Below, one piece after another: positions 26,191-37,528 of a stretch of 64,000 nucleotides of DNA. The DNA is taken from the NCBI RefSeq assembly GCF_016595155.1, contig NZ_JAENGP010000003.1, positions 124,001 to 188,000 of the forward strand. The letters run 5' to 3'. Both the position numbers and the translations under genes were made by a program. Position 1 is the stretch's first letter; each line of letters opens with the position of its first letter. This stretch comes from Advenella mandrilli (GTDB lineage: Bacteria; Pseudomonadota; Gammaproteobacteria; Burkholderiales; Burkholderiaceae_B). The notes beneath the pieces were generated by a model. That model had not been told where the DNA came from. It saw nothing but the letters and a program-made list of their open reading frames with translations, and did not search any database.

Positions 26191-29100
26191 TTATGGCCCT
26201 TTCACCTCAAAGCCAGCCATATTCGGCAATTCCCCATAAACATTGGGCGCATACATGGCTTCCACACGCGTGGGTGGCAACACGTACTGGCCAGGGGTAT
26301 TCAGACGCACGGTATATTCCACCACCGATTCTCCGGCTGGCAGATATTGGTAGTAAGCACGGTAAACATCGGGGTAGCGTTCAACAAAACTGGGGCCATT
26401 CCAGCCGTCATTTTGTTCACCAACCGTGCTGATTAGTGAATCACGACCCAAACCACTGCCAAGAATCGTGGCACCGGCAGGCACCGGGTCAGAAACAATC
26501 ACCCAGTTCATGGCCGACTTGGCCTTGACCAGCAGCCTGACCCGATACACATCCCCCTGGGTCCATTGTGTGGCCAAAGCCCGGCTGACCGGTTCTATGG
26601 TTTTTTCTATCACGTAACCCGCATAAGCCGGCTGGGTAACCGGCACGGCTGCCAGCGCACTAACGGTTGCCCATACCCGGCCCTGCCCCTGTTTATCCAA
26701 AGACAGGGACTCCATACCGGTACCCACCCACGGTGACAACACTTTCTGGTTTAGGCTCATGTTCTCCCAGGTTTGGGTTTCTCCGGTTTGCGGCACCAAC
26801 GTCATGGTGACGCTGCCCTGAGCTGGTGTTTTTTCAAACTGCCGAGCAAACTGCCCCACGGCCAGGGTCCCCCACAAGTTAGCGGTGGTAGTTGACCATG
26901 CGCCTTTTTGCTGCATTTGCAGCAGGCCCTGCAACATATGGGGAATATCGTTTTCCCACGCCTTGTGACTCATGGCAGCCAGTAGCAGCTTGCCCATATT
27001 CGCCTCGGGGTTCAGCATCAGCCACCAGGAGGAATTGCGATCGGTATCGGCAAACACCATGGCAGTTCCCTGGCGATCCATGCGCGCGACCAATGCATGA
27101 CGAATCCGCTCCAGCATCTGGCTGCGATTGGGAATACCCTTGACACGGGTAACAATATTCATCCAGTCGATGAGCGCAGCGGTTGACCAATTCTGGGTAT
27201 CCAGTTTGACCGATGCCAACAGGGAAGGCGTTACCCGACCGTATCGGGAAAGCGCTTCAAGCGCAAGCAACCGGCGCTCTACATTATCATTGGCGGGTGC
27301 CCAGGAATGGCGGCGCAATTTGCCCAATACATAATTGTGCAAGCCGTCAAGCATGCGTTCCCGGTAGGCCTCGGGAATGCCATTTACAATACCCTGTTTT
27401 TGAGCTTCATCAGCCATGGAAACCAGGTACGCGGTTAACACCGCATCACCACTCAGGACAGCGCTGGGGAAATACATGGCCAGGCCATCCTGATCCAGAT
27501 AAGACGGCAATTGCTCCATAATGGCATTCCATTTCTCGGGACTGCTCAAGCCAACGGCAATGGAAGAAACCTGTTCAAGGCAAGTGTAAGGATAGTTGTT
27601 GAACCATTTGCGCACATTCTGCAGCCCGCCAGCCAGCGTGGGCTGCAGCTGAACCTGCACGCCACCTATCAAGCGGCCCGCTTTTTGCAGCGACTCGGGT
27701 GGCACTTGCAACGACAAGTCATTAAGCGGCACTTCAGGCGTCACCGATAACAATGCTGCCTGGCGCACGGTGACAGGCGTTGCCGGCGATACCTCCTGCG
27801 TAAAACGCAATTGGTCCAGCGCATCACCGGTGCCGGTTTCGGCTACCCGCAAGGTCCAGCTTAGTTTTTGCCGGTCAAGAATAGAGCCTGAGGTAGGCAC
27901 CTGTACTTCCCAGCTTAATTGCCCTGAGCGACCCGCCGCCAGTTCGATATCTTGTGCCGGCAATGACTGGGGTGCCACCGCCGTACCGGTAAAACTGGCC
28001 TGTACTCTGGTTTTCATATCCCGGGCACTGGAATTGCGTACCGTTACCATAGCCTGATAACGATCCCCCTCTCGCACCACCTGTGGCAAGCCTGAAATAA
28101 TTTGCAAATCCTGCGTCGTATTAATGAAAACGGCCTCGTCACCAAACCGTTGCACGCCATGATCAGCGACCACCACCACTTTAAAACGGGAGATCACATC
28201 GTTTAGTGGAATATCAACCGTGGCCTGCCCCTGTTCATCCAGCAGCACATTGGGTTTCCAGAGCAACAGGGTATCAAGTAACTCGCGGGTAGGGGCGCCA
28301 ATACCCCCACCACCGCCCGGTGGCAGGGCTTTACGGCCATAATGCCGTCTCCCGATAATCTCCAGTTGGGCCGTCGCTGTTTCAACGCTGTAAGGCCGGA
28401 TGCCCATCATGCCCTGTAGCAATTTCCAGCTGGGGTTATCGGCCAGCTCAAGCAGGGCCTGATCCACCACGGCAACCGCCACGGTGGCTCCTGCCGCTGG
28501 ACGGCCATCGGGCAGAACGGCCTTAATGCTAGCCTGGGCAGTTTCACGGATTTTGTACTGCTCTTTGTTGGACGTTAGCTGGATATTAATCTTGTGTGCC
28601 GGGCTTTGGACCCGGATATCGGTCAAGCCAAAGCGGAAGGCCGGCTTGGCCAGGTCAATCATGGCCGTAGGCGCGGCCACTTCTTCGGTATCTTTACCCC
28701 AGTTGAACAGGGACAACCCAGGTGAATGCCTGACACGCCCGCGCACAGCCAGTACGGATACATAAACATTGGGCCCCCATTCGGGTTTGATATCCAGCGT
28801 AACAGTTGGATCTTTGCCATCAATTTCCACCACCCTGGCTTCCAGCACCCCTTCGCGCTCGACGGCCAGCAGTGCGGTTGCCTGCCGAAATGGCATTCTT
28901 ACCTGGAACCGCGCCTGCTCACCGGCCGCGTATTCTTTGCGCTCGGGGATAATATCAATGCGGTCATTATTCTCACCGGCAAACCAGAGTTCTTCCTGCC
29001 CAACAACCCACACCGAGGATTCTGCCTGGGACAGGTTCCCCTGTTCATCCCGGACTTGGGCAACCAGGCTGACACGCCCGGTTTCCGTCAGGGCAATATC

Positions 29101-32052
29101 GCATTCAAGCCGGCCTTCATGATTGGTGCGGCCTTCACAAACCGTCCCCATATCCTGGCTTACGCGCTGCGTGTCGTAACTGTAGAACCCGCCCACCAAA
29201 CGTTTGCGTACGGTATGGGAGGTATATTTAACGGCCTGGACCTGAACAGGGGTTTGCCCAAGCGGTTTGCCAGCCGGCGTCAAGGCCAGCGCGGTAATTT
29301 TGGCATTTTTGCCCTTTTCAAGATAGTAGCCGGTACGAATACCCGCCACGATATTAGCTGGCCATGCCGACACTTGCTGGCTCAGGGTTTGGATTTCACC
29401 ATTCGGATCCATGAAGCTGGCTTCAAAGGTAAAGGTTTTGGCTTGTTTTACCTCTGGCACAGGCTCAATCTTTATGCGTGCCCCACCTTTGCCATCCAGC
29501 ACCAACTGTTTTTTATCTACAAACAGCCTCACCGCAGAATCAGGCTGCCCATATTCCTCTTCATCCTGTTCACTGTATGGCGGTTCAAAAGAAAAATCGC
29601 TGTAATCGGCAAAATGAACCGAGCGATCCCGTGCCATGGCGGAAATCGCAACAGGTAACTGTCCCGCTGCCCCCCCGGCAATGTAATTAAGCTGCAGGTC
29701 CAGATCTAGCTCATGCGGCGCAACAATAGCGGCACCCTCTTGGCCAGGCTGGATAATTTTCAGGCTGCCTGTGAGTAGTGGCAGTTTAAAACTCTCCACC
29801 CGGAAATTTTCCCCTGCAAAATAATCGCTTCCCACACTGTCAAACCGGGCTTCGTATTCTCCCAGTTTGGCCGATTTTGGAATGGCCCAGCTGATGGTGG
29901 CACTTAAACCACCACTGGGGCTTGGCTGCCACTCAACCGGGATTTCATAACTGTCGGATGAACCTATATGCGAAATAGTCAGCTGTTTGGGCTGGCGTTC
30001 GGCCGCGGGCAAGCCAAAACCATCACGGGTTTCGGTACGGATAAAATGCTTCATGGACACGGTTTCACCGGCCCGGAACAGGCTGCGGTCAAATACTGTG
30101 TGAGTTTTAAGGTCTGCCAGATCGCTGCTATAGCCCATTGGCACATTAAAACGCCAGGGCTCAATGCCCCGGTCCCAGCTGGTGAAGGCAAAGGAGTAAT
30201 CAGATGTCCCATTAGCCATGGGGTGGGTGTCAGGAATACGGACCGACACGAAATAACCGCTCATGCCATTGCTTTCACAGTAATCCTTGCCTTTAATGGC
30301 CTTGCGCAAATGCCAAATGCCGTTTTCAGCGGTTTGGCCACCCGCCACCACCTGCCCGTCGCAGGCCAGCACATTTACCTGTGCATTGGGCACCGGTTTG
30401 GCATCATCCAGCGTGGTAACCCAAACCAGGAAGTCATCTTTGCCCTTTTTAACGTGTACCCCCAGGTTGGTGAGCAATACAGAGGTTCGCACATACATGG
30501 GATTGCGGTCTTTCAGTAAAGACTGCCCCAAATGGCCGGACTTGACTTCAAGCACATGAAAGCCGGTTTGCTGCAAAGGTAAGCCGATTACTTCAAAATC
30601 ACGCTCGTTATTGTTACCAGAAGCTGGCAAATTAATTGTGGTGACATTTTCATGATTGGAAAGCATGGAAACCGAACGGGTGTCCACCTCTGTTTTTGGA
30701 TCTTCCCGGTTCCAGTCAATGGCCTGGTCATTCATGATGGCCCGGATATTGGCAGGACTGTAACGGACGTCTTCCAGACGGCGCACGCGATGAAACCAGT
30801 TAAGCACATCCTGGTCAGTTTGCGGTACAAAATCACTAACCTGTCCCGGAGAAATGAAGTGATCACCTGCCTGCAAATGGCTTTCTACATTGCGCACCGT
30901 CAAGGGGACCAGGGCGGGTTGCTCTTTCAGTGATTGGCCGGGTTCGGTTTCGGCATGCTTTTCTATAATACCAAAGGTGGATGAGGCAAATTTCACCAGC
31001 GGTGGCGTGCGCCCAAAAGCGCTTTTCAGGGGAAACTGACTGGCATTGCCCAGCTCCCTACCCGCATCATCCCGAAAATCCGCAGGCAATACGATACGCA
31101 TTGCCGCATTTTCCGGGAACGGAGGTGCAAACCGGACGCTTTCCACCAGATTATCGGGCGTTTCATCTTGCCAGGCAGGAGAATGAATGTGGCCATCCAC
31201 CTCAAGTTTAATCGCCTTGGCCTGCTCAAGCGGAACCGGTGCACTAAAGCTTAGGGTAACCGGTTTGACGGGCATGCAGCCCGCATTCTGGTTTTCGCGC
31301 AGGCAGCTGAAACTGATTTTAAATGGTTCCCTAACCTCGTAATTGCGCGTATAAGGCAGCTCGGATAACAGGCCTCCCACGCCTTCAAGACCTTTATCAA
31401 TAAACAACTGCATTTTGCCACTGGCGGGCAAGCGCCGGCTGCATTGCACCACCTCAACCTGCCCCGCACGGTCTGACAGATAATCCATGGATTGCTTTAG
31501 CAAATCCTGTTTTTCTTGTTGGCCAAATACCCGCACCGGAATTTGCTCACCATAACCGGTTACCGTGCAAACGGCTTTCTGGGCCAGGGACTGGGGATTG
31601 ACCGGTGCCGTGAAATTAATCACAAAGGCCTGGTCTTCGTCGACCTGGTCACCGTAGGGAACGGCATAATCCACCCGGGGACCGCCCGTATTGAAAGTAT
31701 ATTGGGGGTTTGACTGTACGGCCTTGCCTTGCAGGTCGCGAAAACCGGCATTAGGGGTGATGGTGCAGGTAACACCGGAAGGCACCCTGCCTTCGAAATC
31801 ATAAGACCAATTGGAAGGATCGCTCCATTTGCCATGGCCTGTCAGGGTGGGATGATCGCAGTCAACCAACAGGGGATTGGGGCTGTCTGCACGTCCAAGA
31901 CGAATAACCGGCTCACTGAAACGTGCCTTGACACTGCTGACTTCATTAATTCGCCCGGTGGGTATTAATGACTCTATTTGTGCCGCCTGCACCGCGCAAG
32001 CCGTGCCGGCCAGCAAGGCAAGCCCCAAGGACAAAAAATGCCTTTTATACAT
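26191..32052 (-). CDS. Bacterial alpha-2-macroglobulin family protease trap (YfhM type)
   Basis: A very large protein of 1953 residues when read from the ATG at 32052, where a signal peptide begins (MYKRHFLSLGLALLAGTAC, cleavage probably near VQA-A). It contains repeated MG domains, a bait region and a thioester domain with TCLEQ; Cys1491 would form the internal thioester with the Gln that traps proteases covalently. E. coli YfhM is an inner-membrane lipoprotein, but here the residue at -3 of the candidate Cys is Gly, so no good lipobox is seen and the protein may be soluble in the periplasm. A GGCATC/GATGCC hairpin lies in the leader (32075-32090). Operon with pbpC. Confidence 0.94.
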   Translation of the reverse strand: MYKRHFLSLGLALLAGTACAVQAAQIESLIPTGRINEVSSVKARFSEPVIRLGRADSPNPLLVDCDHPTLTGHGKWSDPSNWSYDFEGRVPSGVTCTITPNAGFRDLQGKAVQSNPQYTFNTGGPRVDYAVPYGDQVDEDQAFVINFTAPVNPQSLAQKAVCTVTGYGEQIPVRVFGQQEKQDLLKQSMDYLSDRAGQVEVVQCSRRLPASGKMQLFIDKGLEGVGGLLSELPYTRNYEVREPFKISFSCLRENQNAGCMPVKPVTLSFSAPVPLEQAKAIKLEVDGHIHSPAWQDETPDNLVESVRFAPPFPENAAMRIVLPADFRDDAGRELGNASQFPLKSAFGRTPPLVKFASSTFGIIEKHAETEPGQSLKEQPALVPLTVRNVESHLQAGDHFISPGQVSDFVPQTDQDVLNWFHRVRRLEDVRYSPANIRAIMNDQAIDWNREDPKTEVDTRSVSMLSNHENVTTINLPASGNNNERDFEVIGLPLQQTGFHVLEVKSGHLGQSLLKDRNPMYVRTSVLLTNLGVHVKKGKDDFLVWVTTLDDAKPVPNAQVNVLACDGQVVAGGQTAENGIWHLRKAIKGKDYCESNGMSGYFVSVRIPDTHPMANGTSDYSFAFTSWDRGIEPWRFNVPMGYSSDLADLKTHTVFDRSLFRAGETVSMKHFIRTETRDGFGLPAAERQPKQLTISHIGSSDSYEIPVEWQPSPSGGLSATISWAIPKSAKLGEYEARFDSVGSDYFAGENFRVESFKLPLLTGSLKIIQPGQEGAAIVAPHELDLDLQLNYIAGGAAGQLPVAISAMARDRSVHFADYSDFSFEPPYSEQDEEEYGQPDSAVRLFVDKKQLVLDGKGGARIKIEPVPEVKQAKTFTFEASFMDPNGEIQTLSQQVSAWPANIVAGIRTGYYLEKGKNAKITALALTPAGKPLGQTPVQVQAVKYTSHTVRKRLVGGFYSYDTQRVSQDMGTVCEGRTNHEGRLECDIALTETGRVSLVAQVRDEQGNLSQAESSVWVVGQEELWFAGENNDRIDIIPERKEYAAGEQARFQVRMPFRQATALLAVEREGVLEARVVEIDGKDPTVTLDIKPEWGPNVYVSVLAVRGRVRHSPGLSLFNWGKDTEEVAAPTAMIDLAKPAFRFGLTDIRVQSPAHKINIQLTSNKEQYKIRETAQASIKAVLPDGRPAAGATVAVAVVDQALLELADNPSWKLLQGMMGIRPYSVETATAQLEIIGRRHYGRKALPPGGGGGIGAPTRELLDTLLLWKPNVLLDEQGQATVDIPLNDVISRFKVVVVADHGVQRFGDEAVFINTTQDLQIISGLPQVVREGDRYQAMVTVRNSSARDMKTRVQASFTGTAVAPQSLPAQDIELAAGRSGQLSWEVQVPTSGSILDRQKLSWTLRVAETGTGDALDQLRFTQEVSPATPVTVRQAALLSVTPEVPLNDLSLQVPPESLQKAGRLIGGVQVQLQPTLAGGLQNVRKWFNNYPYTCLEQVSSIAVGLSSPEKWNAIMEQLPSYLDQDGLAMYFPSAVLSGDAVLTAYLVSMADEAQKQGIVNGIPEAYRERMLDGLHNYVLGKLRRHSWAPANDNVERRLLALEALSRYGRVTPSLLASVKLDTQNWSTAALIDWMNIVTRVKGIPNRSQMLERIRHALVARMDRQGTAMVFADTDRNSSWWLMLNPEANMGKLLLAAMSHKAWENDIPHMLQGLLQMQQKGAWSTTTANLWGTLAVGQFARQFEKTPAQGSVTMTLVPQTGETQTWENMSLNQKVLSPWVGTGMESLSLDKQGQGRVWATVSALAAVPVTQPAYAGYVIEKTIEPVSRALATQWTQGDVYRVRLLVKAKSAMNWVIVSDPVPAGATILGSGLGRDSLISTVGEQNDGWNGPSFVERYPDVYRAYYQYLPAGESVVEYTVRLNTPGQYVLPPTRVEAMYAPNVYGELPNMAGFEVKGP

Positions 32053-32169
32053 TTCCCCTACCCCTATCTTTAAGGGCATCTGCTGATGCCATATTTTTAC
32101 GTTCTATTCTGAACCGTTATTATGGCACCAGTTTGAAATGTAATAAAGTTTTACCTGGTTGGTAAAAAA

Positions 32170-33369
32170 TTATTGGGCAAAGCGTTGTTGCAGGATATCA
32201 ACGGCAGGCAATGTCTTGCCTTCTAAAAACTCAAGGAAGGCACCGCCACCGGTAGAGATATAGCCCACCTTGTCAGCAATGCCAAACTTGGCAATCGCGG
32301 CCAGGGTGTCGCCACCACCGGCAATCGAAAAGCCTTCCGACTCGGCAATCGCCTGGGCAATTTTTTTCGTACCATTGGCAAAAGCGTCAAACTCAAACAC
32401 ACCCACCGGACCGTTCCAGACGATGGTACCGGCATTTTTCAGGATGTCAGCCAGGGTATCGGCAGTTTGCTCGCCAATATCAAAAATCATGTCGTCATCG
32501 GCAACCTGGGTAGCGGCCTTTTCAGTGGCGGGCGTATCGGCAGAAAAAGATTTGCCACAAACCACATCAACCGGAATGGGGACATCGGCACCGCGCTTGG
32601 CCATGATATCAATCACGGTTTTGGCCTGGTCGGCCTGATCGGGTTCGGCCAGGGACTTGCCAATATTCAGGCCACTGGCCAACATGAAGGTATTGGCAAT
32701 ACCGCCACCTACCACCAGCTGGTCTACACGCTCGGCCAGGGCTTGCAAGATAGACAATTTGCTGGATACCTTGGAGCCACCCACAATGGCAACCATTGGG
32801 CGCTTGGGGTTTTGCAATACACGTCCCAAAGCGGCCAGTTCAGCCTCTAGAAGTGGGCCGGCACACACCACCGGTGCAAACCGGGCCATGCCGTGCGTAG
32901 TGGCTTCGGCACGGTGAGCCGTACCAAATGCATCATTAACATAAACATCACAAAGCGCGGCCATTTTGCGGGACAGTGCTTCGTCATTTTTTTTCTCGCC
33001 CACATTAACGCGGCAATTTTCCAGCAACACAACTTGGCCGGGTGCTACTTCAAAGCCGCCATCCACCCAGTTTTGAACCAGCTCAACCGGCTGGCCCAGT
33101 AATTCTGACAAACGGGCGGCCACTGGTGCCAGGCTGTCTTTATCGGTCAGGGTGCCTTCAACGGGACGCCCCAGATGGGAAGTGACCAATACGGCAGCAC
33201 CGGCTTCCAGCGCCAATTTAATGGCAGGAACCGAAGCCCGGATACGGGTGTCTTCGGTAATCGTACCTTGATCATTAAGGGGGACATTTAAATCGGAACG
33301 GATAAACACACGTTTACCCTTGAGTTGATCCGACTTGGCCAGTGCAGAAAGCGTTTGAACGTTTAGCAT
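32170..33369 (-). CDS. pgk: Phosphoglycerate kinase
   Basis: A 399-residue glycolytic kinase that transfers phosphate between 1,3-bisphosphoglycerate and ADP. The family signature [15 protein letters not shown] lies at 19-33. SHLGRPVEG carries substrate-binding residues, and the C-terminal nucleotide site has GGGDTLAAI and [13 protein letters not shown]. The gene lies after gap but is separated from it by a strong terminator at 33400-33434, so it may have its own promoter. Confidence 0.98.
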   Translation of the reverse strand: MLNVQTLSALAKSDQLKGKRVFIRSDLNVPLNDQGTITEDTRIRASVPAIKLALEAGAAVLVTSHLGRPVEGTLTDKDSLAPVAARLSELLGQPVELVQNWVDGGFEVAPGQVVLLENCRVNVGEKKNDEALSRKMAALCDVYVNDAFGTAHRAEATTHGMARFAPVVCAGPLLEAELAALGRVLQNPKRPMVAIVGGSKVSSKLSILQALAERVDQLVVGGGIANTFMLASGLNIGKSLAEPDQADQAKTVIDIMAKRGADVPIPVDVVCGKSFSADTPATEKAATQVADDDMIFDIGEQTADTLADILKNAGTIVWNGPVGVFEFDAFANGTKKIAQAIAESEGFSIAGGGDTLAAIAKFGIADKVGYISTGGGAFLEFLEGKTLPAVDILQQRFAQ

Positions 33370-33399
33370 TATGATTTAAGAAAATTGATGGTGATAAGG

Positions 33400-33434
33400 A
33401 AAAACGGCATCTTAAGGAACCGGATGCCGTTTTT
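33400..33434 (-). terminator. Strong bidirectional terminator between gap and pgk
   Basis: A perfect twelve-base-pair stem AAAAACGGCATC/GATGCCGTTTTT (33400-33411 with 33423-33434) with an eleven-base loop and T-runs in both directions. It lies 22 bases after the gap stop. Confidence 0.92.
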
Positions 33435-33456
33435 CGTGAATTGCTGAATGAACTGA

Positions 33457-34467
33457 TTATTTGGCGTTCATTAAGGCAACCGTGGTATCAAGCATACGAT
33501 TGGAGAAACCCCACTCGTTGTCGTACCAGGAGGCCACTTTAACCAGTTTGCCAGAAACTTTGGTTAAGGTCGCATCAAATGAGCTGGATGCCGGATTATG
33601 GTTGAAGTCGATGGAAACCAACGGTGCTTCGTTGTAATCCAGAATGCCTTTCAGGGCACCTTCGGAGGCGGTTTTCAGGATAGCGTTGACTTCTTCAACC
33701 GTGGTTTCACGGCTGGCGATGAAAGACAGGTCTACCATGGAAACGTTGATGGTGGGAACGCGAATGGCATAGCCATCCAGTTTGCCATTCAGTTCGGGCA
33801 ATACCAGACCAACGGCAGCCGCAGCACCGGTTTTGGTGGGGATCATACTCATGGTGGCAGAACGGGCACGACGCAAGTCTTCGTGGTAAACGTCGGTTAA
33901 AACCTGGTCATTGGTGTAAGCATGAACGGTGGTCATCAAACCGGTTTCAAGACCCAGGGCAGCATGCAGTGGCTGAACCAGCGGAGCCAGGCAGTTGGTA
34001 GTGCAGGATGCGTTTGAAATAACGGTATCGGTCGCTTTCAGGACCTGGTGGTTAACACCATATACGATGGTTGCGTCAACATCTTTACCGCCAGGCGCTG
34101 AAATGATAACTTTTTTGGCACCACCTTGCAGGTGGGCATTGGCTTTTTCTTTGCTGGTGAAAAAACCGGTACATTCCAGCACCACGTCAACGTTAAGCTC
34201 GCCCCATGGCAATTCTGCCGGGTTGCGGTTTGCCAGCACACGGATTTTATCGCCGTTAACCACCATGTAATCGCCATCAACCGTAACCGTACCAGGGAAC
34301 TTGCCGTGGGCGGTGTCATACTGGGTTAAATGGGCGTTGGTTTTAGGGTCACCCAAGTCATTGATGGCGACGATTTCAATATCATGTGATTTGCCACTTT
34401 CGTAGTGGGCACGTAATACGTTGCGGCCGATACGACCGTATCCATTGATTGCAACACGAATGGTCAT
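33457..34467 (-). CDS. gap: Glyceraldehyde-3-phosphate dehydrogenase, type I
   Basis: A 336-residue dehydrogenase. The N-terminal [14 protein letters not shown] is the NAD-binding loop, and AINDLGD at the end of strand 2 fits NAD use. The active site is [13 protein letters not shown] with nucleophile Cys155, and the partner His lies in the conserved HAYTNDQ segment. It starts 16 bases after tkt and is co-transcribed with it, ending at the terminator at 33434. The catalytic domain includes the expected [11 protein letters not shown] and [12 protein letters not shown] motifs. Confidence 0.98.
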   Translation of the reverse strand: MTIRVAINGYGRIGRNVLRAHYESGKSHDIEIVAINDLGDPKTNAHLTQYDTAHGKFPGTVTVDGDYMVVNGDKIRVLANRNPAELPWGELNVDVVLECTGFFTSKEKANAHLQGGAKKVIISAPGGKDVDATIVYGVNHQVLKATDTVISNASCTTNCLAPLVQPLHAALGLETGLMTTVHAYTNDQVLTDVYHEDLRRARSATMSMIPTKTGAAAAVGLVLPELNGKLDGYAIRVPTINVSMVDLSFIASRETTVEEVNAILKTASEGALKGILDYNEAPLVSIDFNHNPASSSFDATLTKVSGKLVKVASWYDNEWGFSNRMLDTTVALMNAK

Positions 34468-34483
34468 TACATTCTCTCCTGGT

Positions 34484-36538
34484 TTATAAAACTTGTTTGA
34501 CAGCGTCGGCCACTTTTTCGGAAGTCAGGCCAAAATACTTGAATAAAACGCCAGCAGGGGCCGACTCTCCGTAGGTATCAATACCCACTACAGCGCCGTC
34601 ACGTCCGGTATATTTATACCAGATGGAAGACACGCCTGCCTCTACGGCCACACATGGCAACGCTTTTGGCAACACGGTATCTTTCCACTCTTTTGACTGG
34701 CGGTCAAAGACATTGGTACTGGGCATGGAAACCACACGCACCGGAATATTTTCACTGGCCAGGGCTTCCTGGGCTTTTAGCGCAATTTCAATTTCAGAGC
34801 CGGTGGCAATAATGACCGCCTTTGCCTGATCTGCATCGCGCAATATATAACCACCTTTTTCAATATTGGCCAGTACTTCTGGTGTACGCGCCACAAAAGG
34901 CAGGTTTTGGCGCGACAACAGCAAGGCACTGGGGCCGCCATTTTGCACGTTGCTACCCAGGCTGGCTGGGCGGCTGACCGCAGATTTCCAGGCAATAGCG
35001 GTTTCCACCGTATCGCAAGGACGCCAGACATCCAGATTGGGAATCAGGCGCAGGCTGGCGGCATGCTCGACAGACTGGTGGGTGGGGCCATCTTCACCCA
35101 GACCAATAGAGTCATGCGTGAAAACATGCACCACACGCTGCTTCATGAGCGCGGCCATGCGAATCGCATTGCGGGAGTAATCGGAAAAAGTCAGGAAAGT
35201 ACCGCCAAATGGCAGGTAACCACCATGCAGGGCAATACCGTTCATGATACCGGCCATGCCAAATTCACGTACACCATAATTGATATGGCGGCCAAACTGC
35301 AGGCCATTGCCAGTGGCACGAACCGGTGCAACCCCTTTCCAGTCGGTAAAGTTGGAACCGGTCAGGTCGGCCGAGCCACCCAGAAATTCGGGCAGGATTT
35401 CTGCCAGGGCGGCAATGGCAAACTGGGACGCTTTGCGTGAGGCAACCGTTTCTGCTTTATTTACTGTCTCTTGCAAGTAAGCATTGAATTGATCGGCGAA
35501 ACCAGCCGGCAGTTCGCCATTCATGCGGCGCGCCAGTTCTTTGGCTTGCTCTGGGTATTCTTGTGTGTAGCGGTCAAAACGTGTTTGCCATTCGTCTTGC
35601 AACTGAATGCCACGCTCTACCTGGCTCCAGCCTTGGTAAACCGCATCAGAGATTTCAAAGGCAGGCAGATCCCAGCCAATCGCGGCACGGGTTGCCTCGA
35701 TCTCGGTGGCGCCCAGGGGTGAGCCATGCACCTTTTCAGAGCCGGCCATATTGGGTGCCCCTTTACCAATGACCGTCTTGCAGCAGATAAGGGTGGGGCC
35801 GGCATTGCCGCCCAACGCGGCTTCTTTAGCCTGTGCAATGGCACGGTCAACGGCGTCTACATCGTGGCCGTCAACATCACGAATCACATTCCAGCCATAG
35901 GCTTCAAAGCGTTTGGGGGTGTCATCGGCAAACCAGTTTTGTACCTGACCATCGATAGAAATGCCATTGTCATCGTACAGGACGATTAAACGGGAAAGCT
36001 TGAGTGTGCCGGCCAATGAAGCCACTTCGTGGGAAATGCCTTCCATCAGACAGCCATCACCTACAAACGTATAGGTGAAGTGGTCAATAACAGGCAGCCC
36101 GGGCTTATTAAATTCCCCGGCCAGCAGACGCTCTGCAAGGGCAAAACCAACCGCGTTGGCAATGCCTTGTCCAAGGGGACCGGTGGTGGTTTCGACACCA
36201 GCGGTAATACCCACTTCGGGGTGTCCCGGTGTTTGGGAGTGCAGCTGGCGGAAGTTTTTGAGCTCTTCTATGGAAAGGTCATAGCCGGTAAGGTGCAACA
36301 AGGCATATAACAGCATGGAACCATGACCATTGGACAGCACGAAGCGGTCACGGTCAAACCAGGCCGGATTTTGCGGATTATGACGCAAATGACGTGTCCA
36401 TAAAGCCTGTGCAATTTCCGCCATCCCCATGGGGGCACCGGGGTGACCGGAATTTGCCTTTTGAACGGCATCCATGGCAAGTGCACGGATTGCATTTGAA
36501 AGAAGTGGCGGATTATTGCTTGTGGCAGTATTCTTCAT
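34484..36538 (-). CDS. tkt: Transketolase
   Basis: A 684-residue thiamine-diphosphate enzyme of the pentose-phosphate pathway that moves two-carbon ketol units between sugar phosphates. The N-terminal domain has [11 protein letters not shown] and the TPP/magnesium motif [14 protein letters not shown]. The pyrimidine-binding domain contains [17 protein letters not shown] (catalytic Glu and His region). The length is normal. It is the first gene of tkt-gap and diverges from rsmE across a 197-base gap that probably holds both promoters. Confidence 0.98.
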   Translation of the reverse strand: MKNTATSNNPPLLSNAIRALAMDAVQKANSGHPGAPMGMAEIAQALWTRHLRHNPQNPAWFDRDRFVLSNGHGSMLLYALLHLTGYDLSIEELKNFRQLHSQTPGHPEVGITAGVETTTGPLGQGIANAVGFALAERLLAGEFNKPGLPVIDHFTYTFVGDGCLMEGISHEVASLAGTLKLSRLIVLYDDNGISIDGQVQNWFADDTPKRFEAYGWNVIRDVDGHDVDAVDRAIAQAKEAALGGNAGPTLICCKTVIGKGAPNMAGSEKVHGSPLGATEIEATRAAIGWDLPAFEISDAVYQGWSQVERGIQLQDEWQTRFDRYTQEYPEQAKELARRMNGELPAGFADQFNAYLQETVNKAETVASRKASQFAIAALAEILPEFLGGSADLTGSNFTDWKGVAPVRATGNGLQFGRHINYGVREFGMAGIMNGIALHGGYLPFGGTFLTFSDYSRNAIRMAALMKQRVVHVFTHDSIGLGEDGPTHQSVEHAASLRLIPNLDVWRPCDTVETAIAWKSAVSRPASLGSNVQNGGPSALLLSRQNLPFVARTPEVLANIEKGGYILRDADQAKAVIIATGSEIEIALKAQEALASENIPVRVVSMPSTNVFDRQSKEWKDTVLPKALPCVAVEAGVSSIWYKYTGRDGAVVGIDTYGESAPAGVLFKYFGLTSEKVADAVKQVL

Positions 36539-36735
36539 GAGTGTCCTATCTCGCGAACAAATTTTTTCAATAACCTATAATTTTAGCACTCTAAACCTTG
36601 CACTTTGCCGACTGCCTGTATAAAGTAAAATTTATCCATGCAATTGCCTTGCCTGCAGGGAAAAATTTACGCTCAGGCTTGTGGCCTGCCTCTGTCAATC
36701 AGGATTAACCTGTTTATTCATACTGTTTATTTTCA

Positions 36736-37473
36736 ATGGCTACTCCCCGGTTTTATTGTCCCATCCCCTTACCCGTTAACCAAACCATCGCACTGCCCGA
36801 CAATGTCGCCCATCATGCCTCGCGAGCGCTACGCCTGCGAGAAGGCGACGACATCATCCTGTTTGACGGCAAACAGGGGCAATACCATGCTGAACTGTTA
36901 TTCACAAACGGCAAGGCCATGGCCCATATCAAGCACTTCAATGCGCAAGAACATGAGCTCAAAGGCAAAATCACCCTGGTTCAGGGCTTGCCATCGGGCG
37001 ATAAAATGGACTGGATTATTGAAAAAGCCAGCGAATTGGGTGTACCGCATCTGATTCCTGTCCAGGCTGAACGCAGTGTGCTGAACTTAACCGGCAATCG
37101 TCTTGAGAAACGCCAGGATCACTGGAAAAAAGTGGCCATTTCAGCTGGTGAACAATGCGGCAGGAACCGGATATTGCAAATAGAACCCCTGCAAACACTG
37201 GCCCGGTTTGTAGCCGACCATGCCCACCTGGATCACAAACTGCTGTGTCACCCGGAAGGTGGAACAGACTTTGCCTCTTACCTAAAAGCACACGCGGATG
37301 CTAGGGAAATCTGCCTGATTGTGGGCCCCGAAGGAGGTTGGTCTGACAGGGAGCTTGATTTACTCATAAAAAATGGCGCCCGCCAGATTACTTATGGATC
37401 AAGGATCTTGCGTACAGAAACGGCTGGCCTCGCGCTAACGGCAGCCTGCACGGCATTAATGGACTGGGTGTGA
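36736..37473 (+). CDS. rsmE: 16S rRNA (uracil(1498)-N3)-methyltransferase
   Basis: A 245-residue SPOUT-class enzyme that methylates U1498 in helix 44 of 16S rRNA. The N-terminal PUA-like domain ends near residue 70. The knotted SAM-binding region has KASELGVPHLIPVQ, the LIVGPEGGWSDRE signature and the final RILRTETAGL. The ATG at 36736 has no obvious Shine-Dalgarno site, so translation may start weakly. It is convergent with the barstar-like gene. Confidence 0.95.
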   Translation: MATPRFYCPIPLPVNQTIALPDNVAHHASRALRLREGDDIILFDGKQGQYHAELLFTNGKAMAHIKHFNAQEHELKGKITLVQGLPSGDKMDWIIEKASELGVPHLIPVQAERSVLNLTGNRLEKRQDHWKKVAISAGEQCGRNRILQIEPLQTLARFVADHAHLDHKLLCHPEGGTDFASYLKAHADAREICLIVGPEGGWSDRELDLLIKNGARQITYGSRILRTETAGLALTAACTALMDWV

Positions 37474-37491
37474 GCGCAGCCCGACAAACCC

Positions 37492-37518
37492 AACCGGCGG
37501 AGCCGTTTCCTGCCGGTT
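37492..37518. terminator. Possible hairpin terminator between rsmE and the barstar-like gene
   Basis: A seven-base-pair stem AACCGGC/GCCGGTT (37492-37498 with 37512-37518) lies between the two convergent stops. The T-tract is poor on either strand, so the call is tentative. Confidence 0.4.
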
Positions 37519-37528
37519 TGCCTGGCTT

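Noticed and set aside
28726-29658. A 310-codon open frame on the plus strand inside the alpha-2-macroglobulin gene
   Set aside because: It is antisense to a well-supported protein, has no recognisable domain and no ribosome site; it is a by-product of codon use in the real gene.
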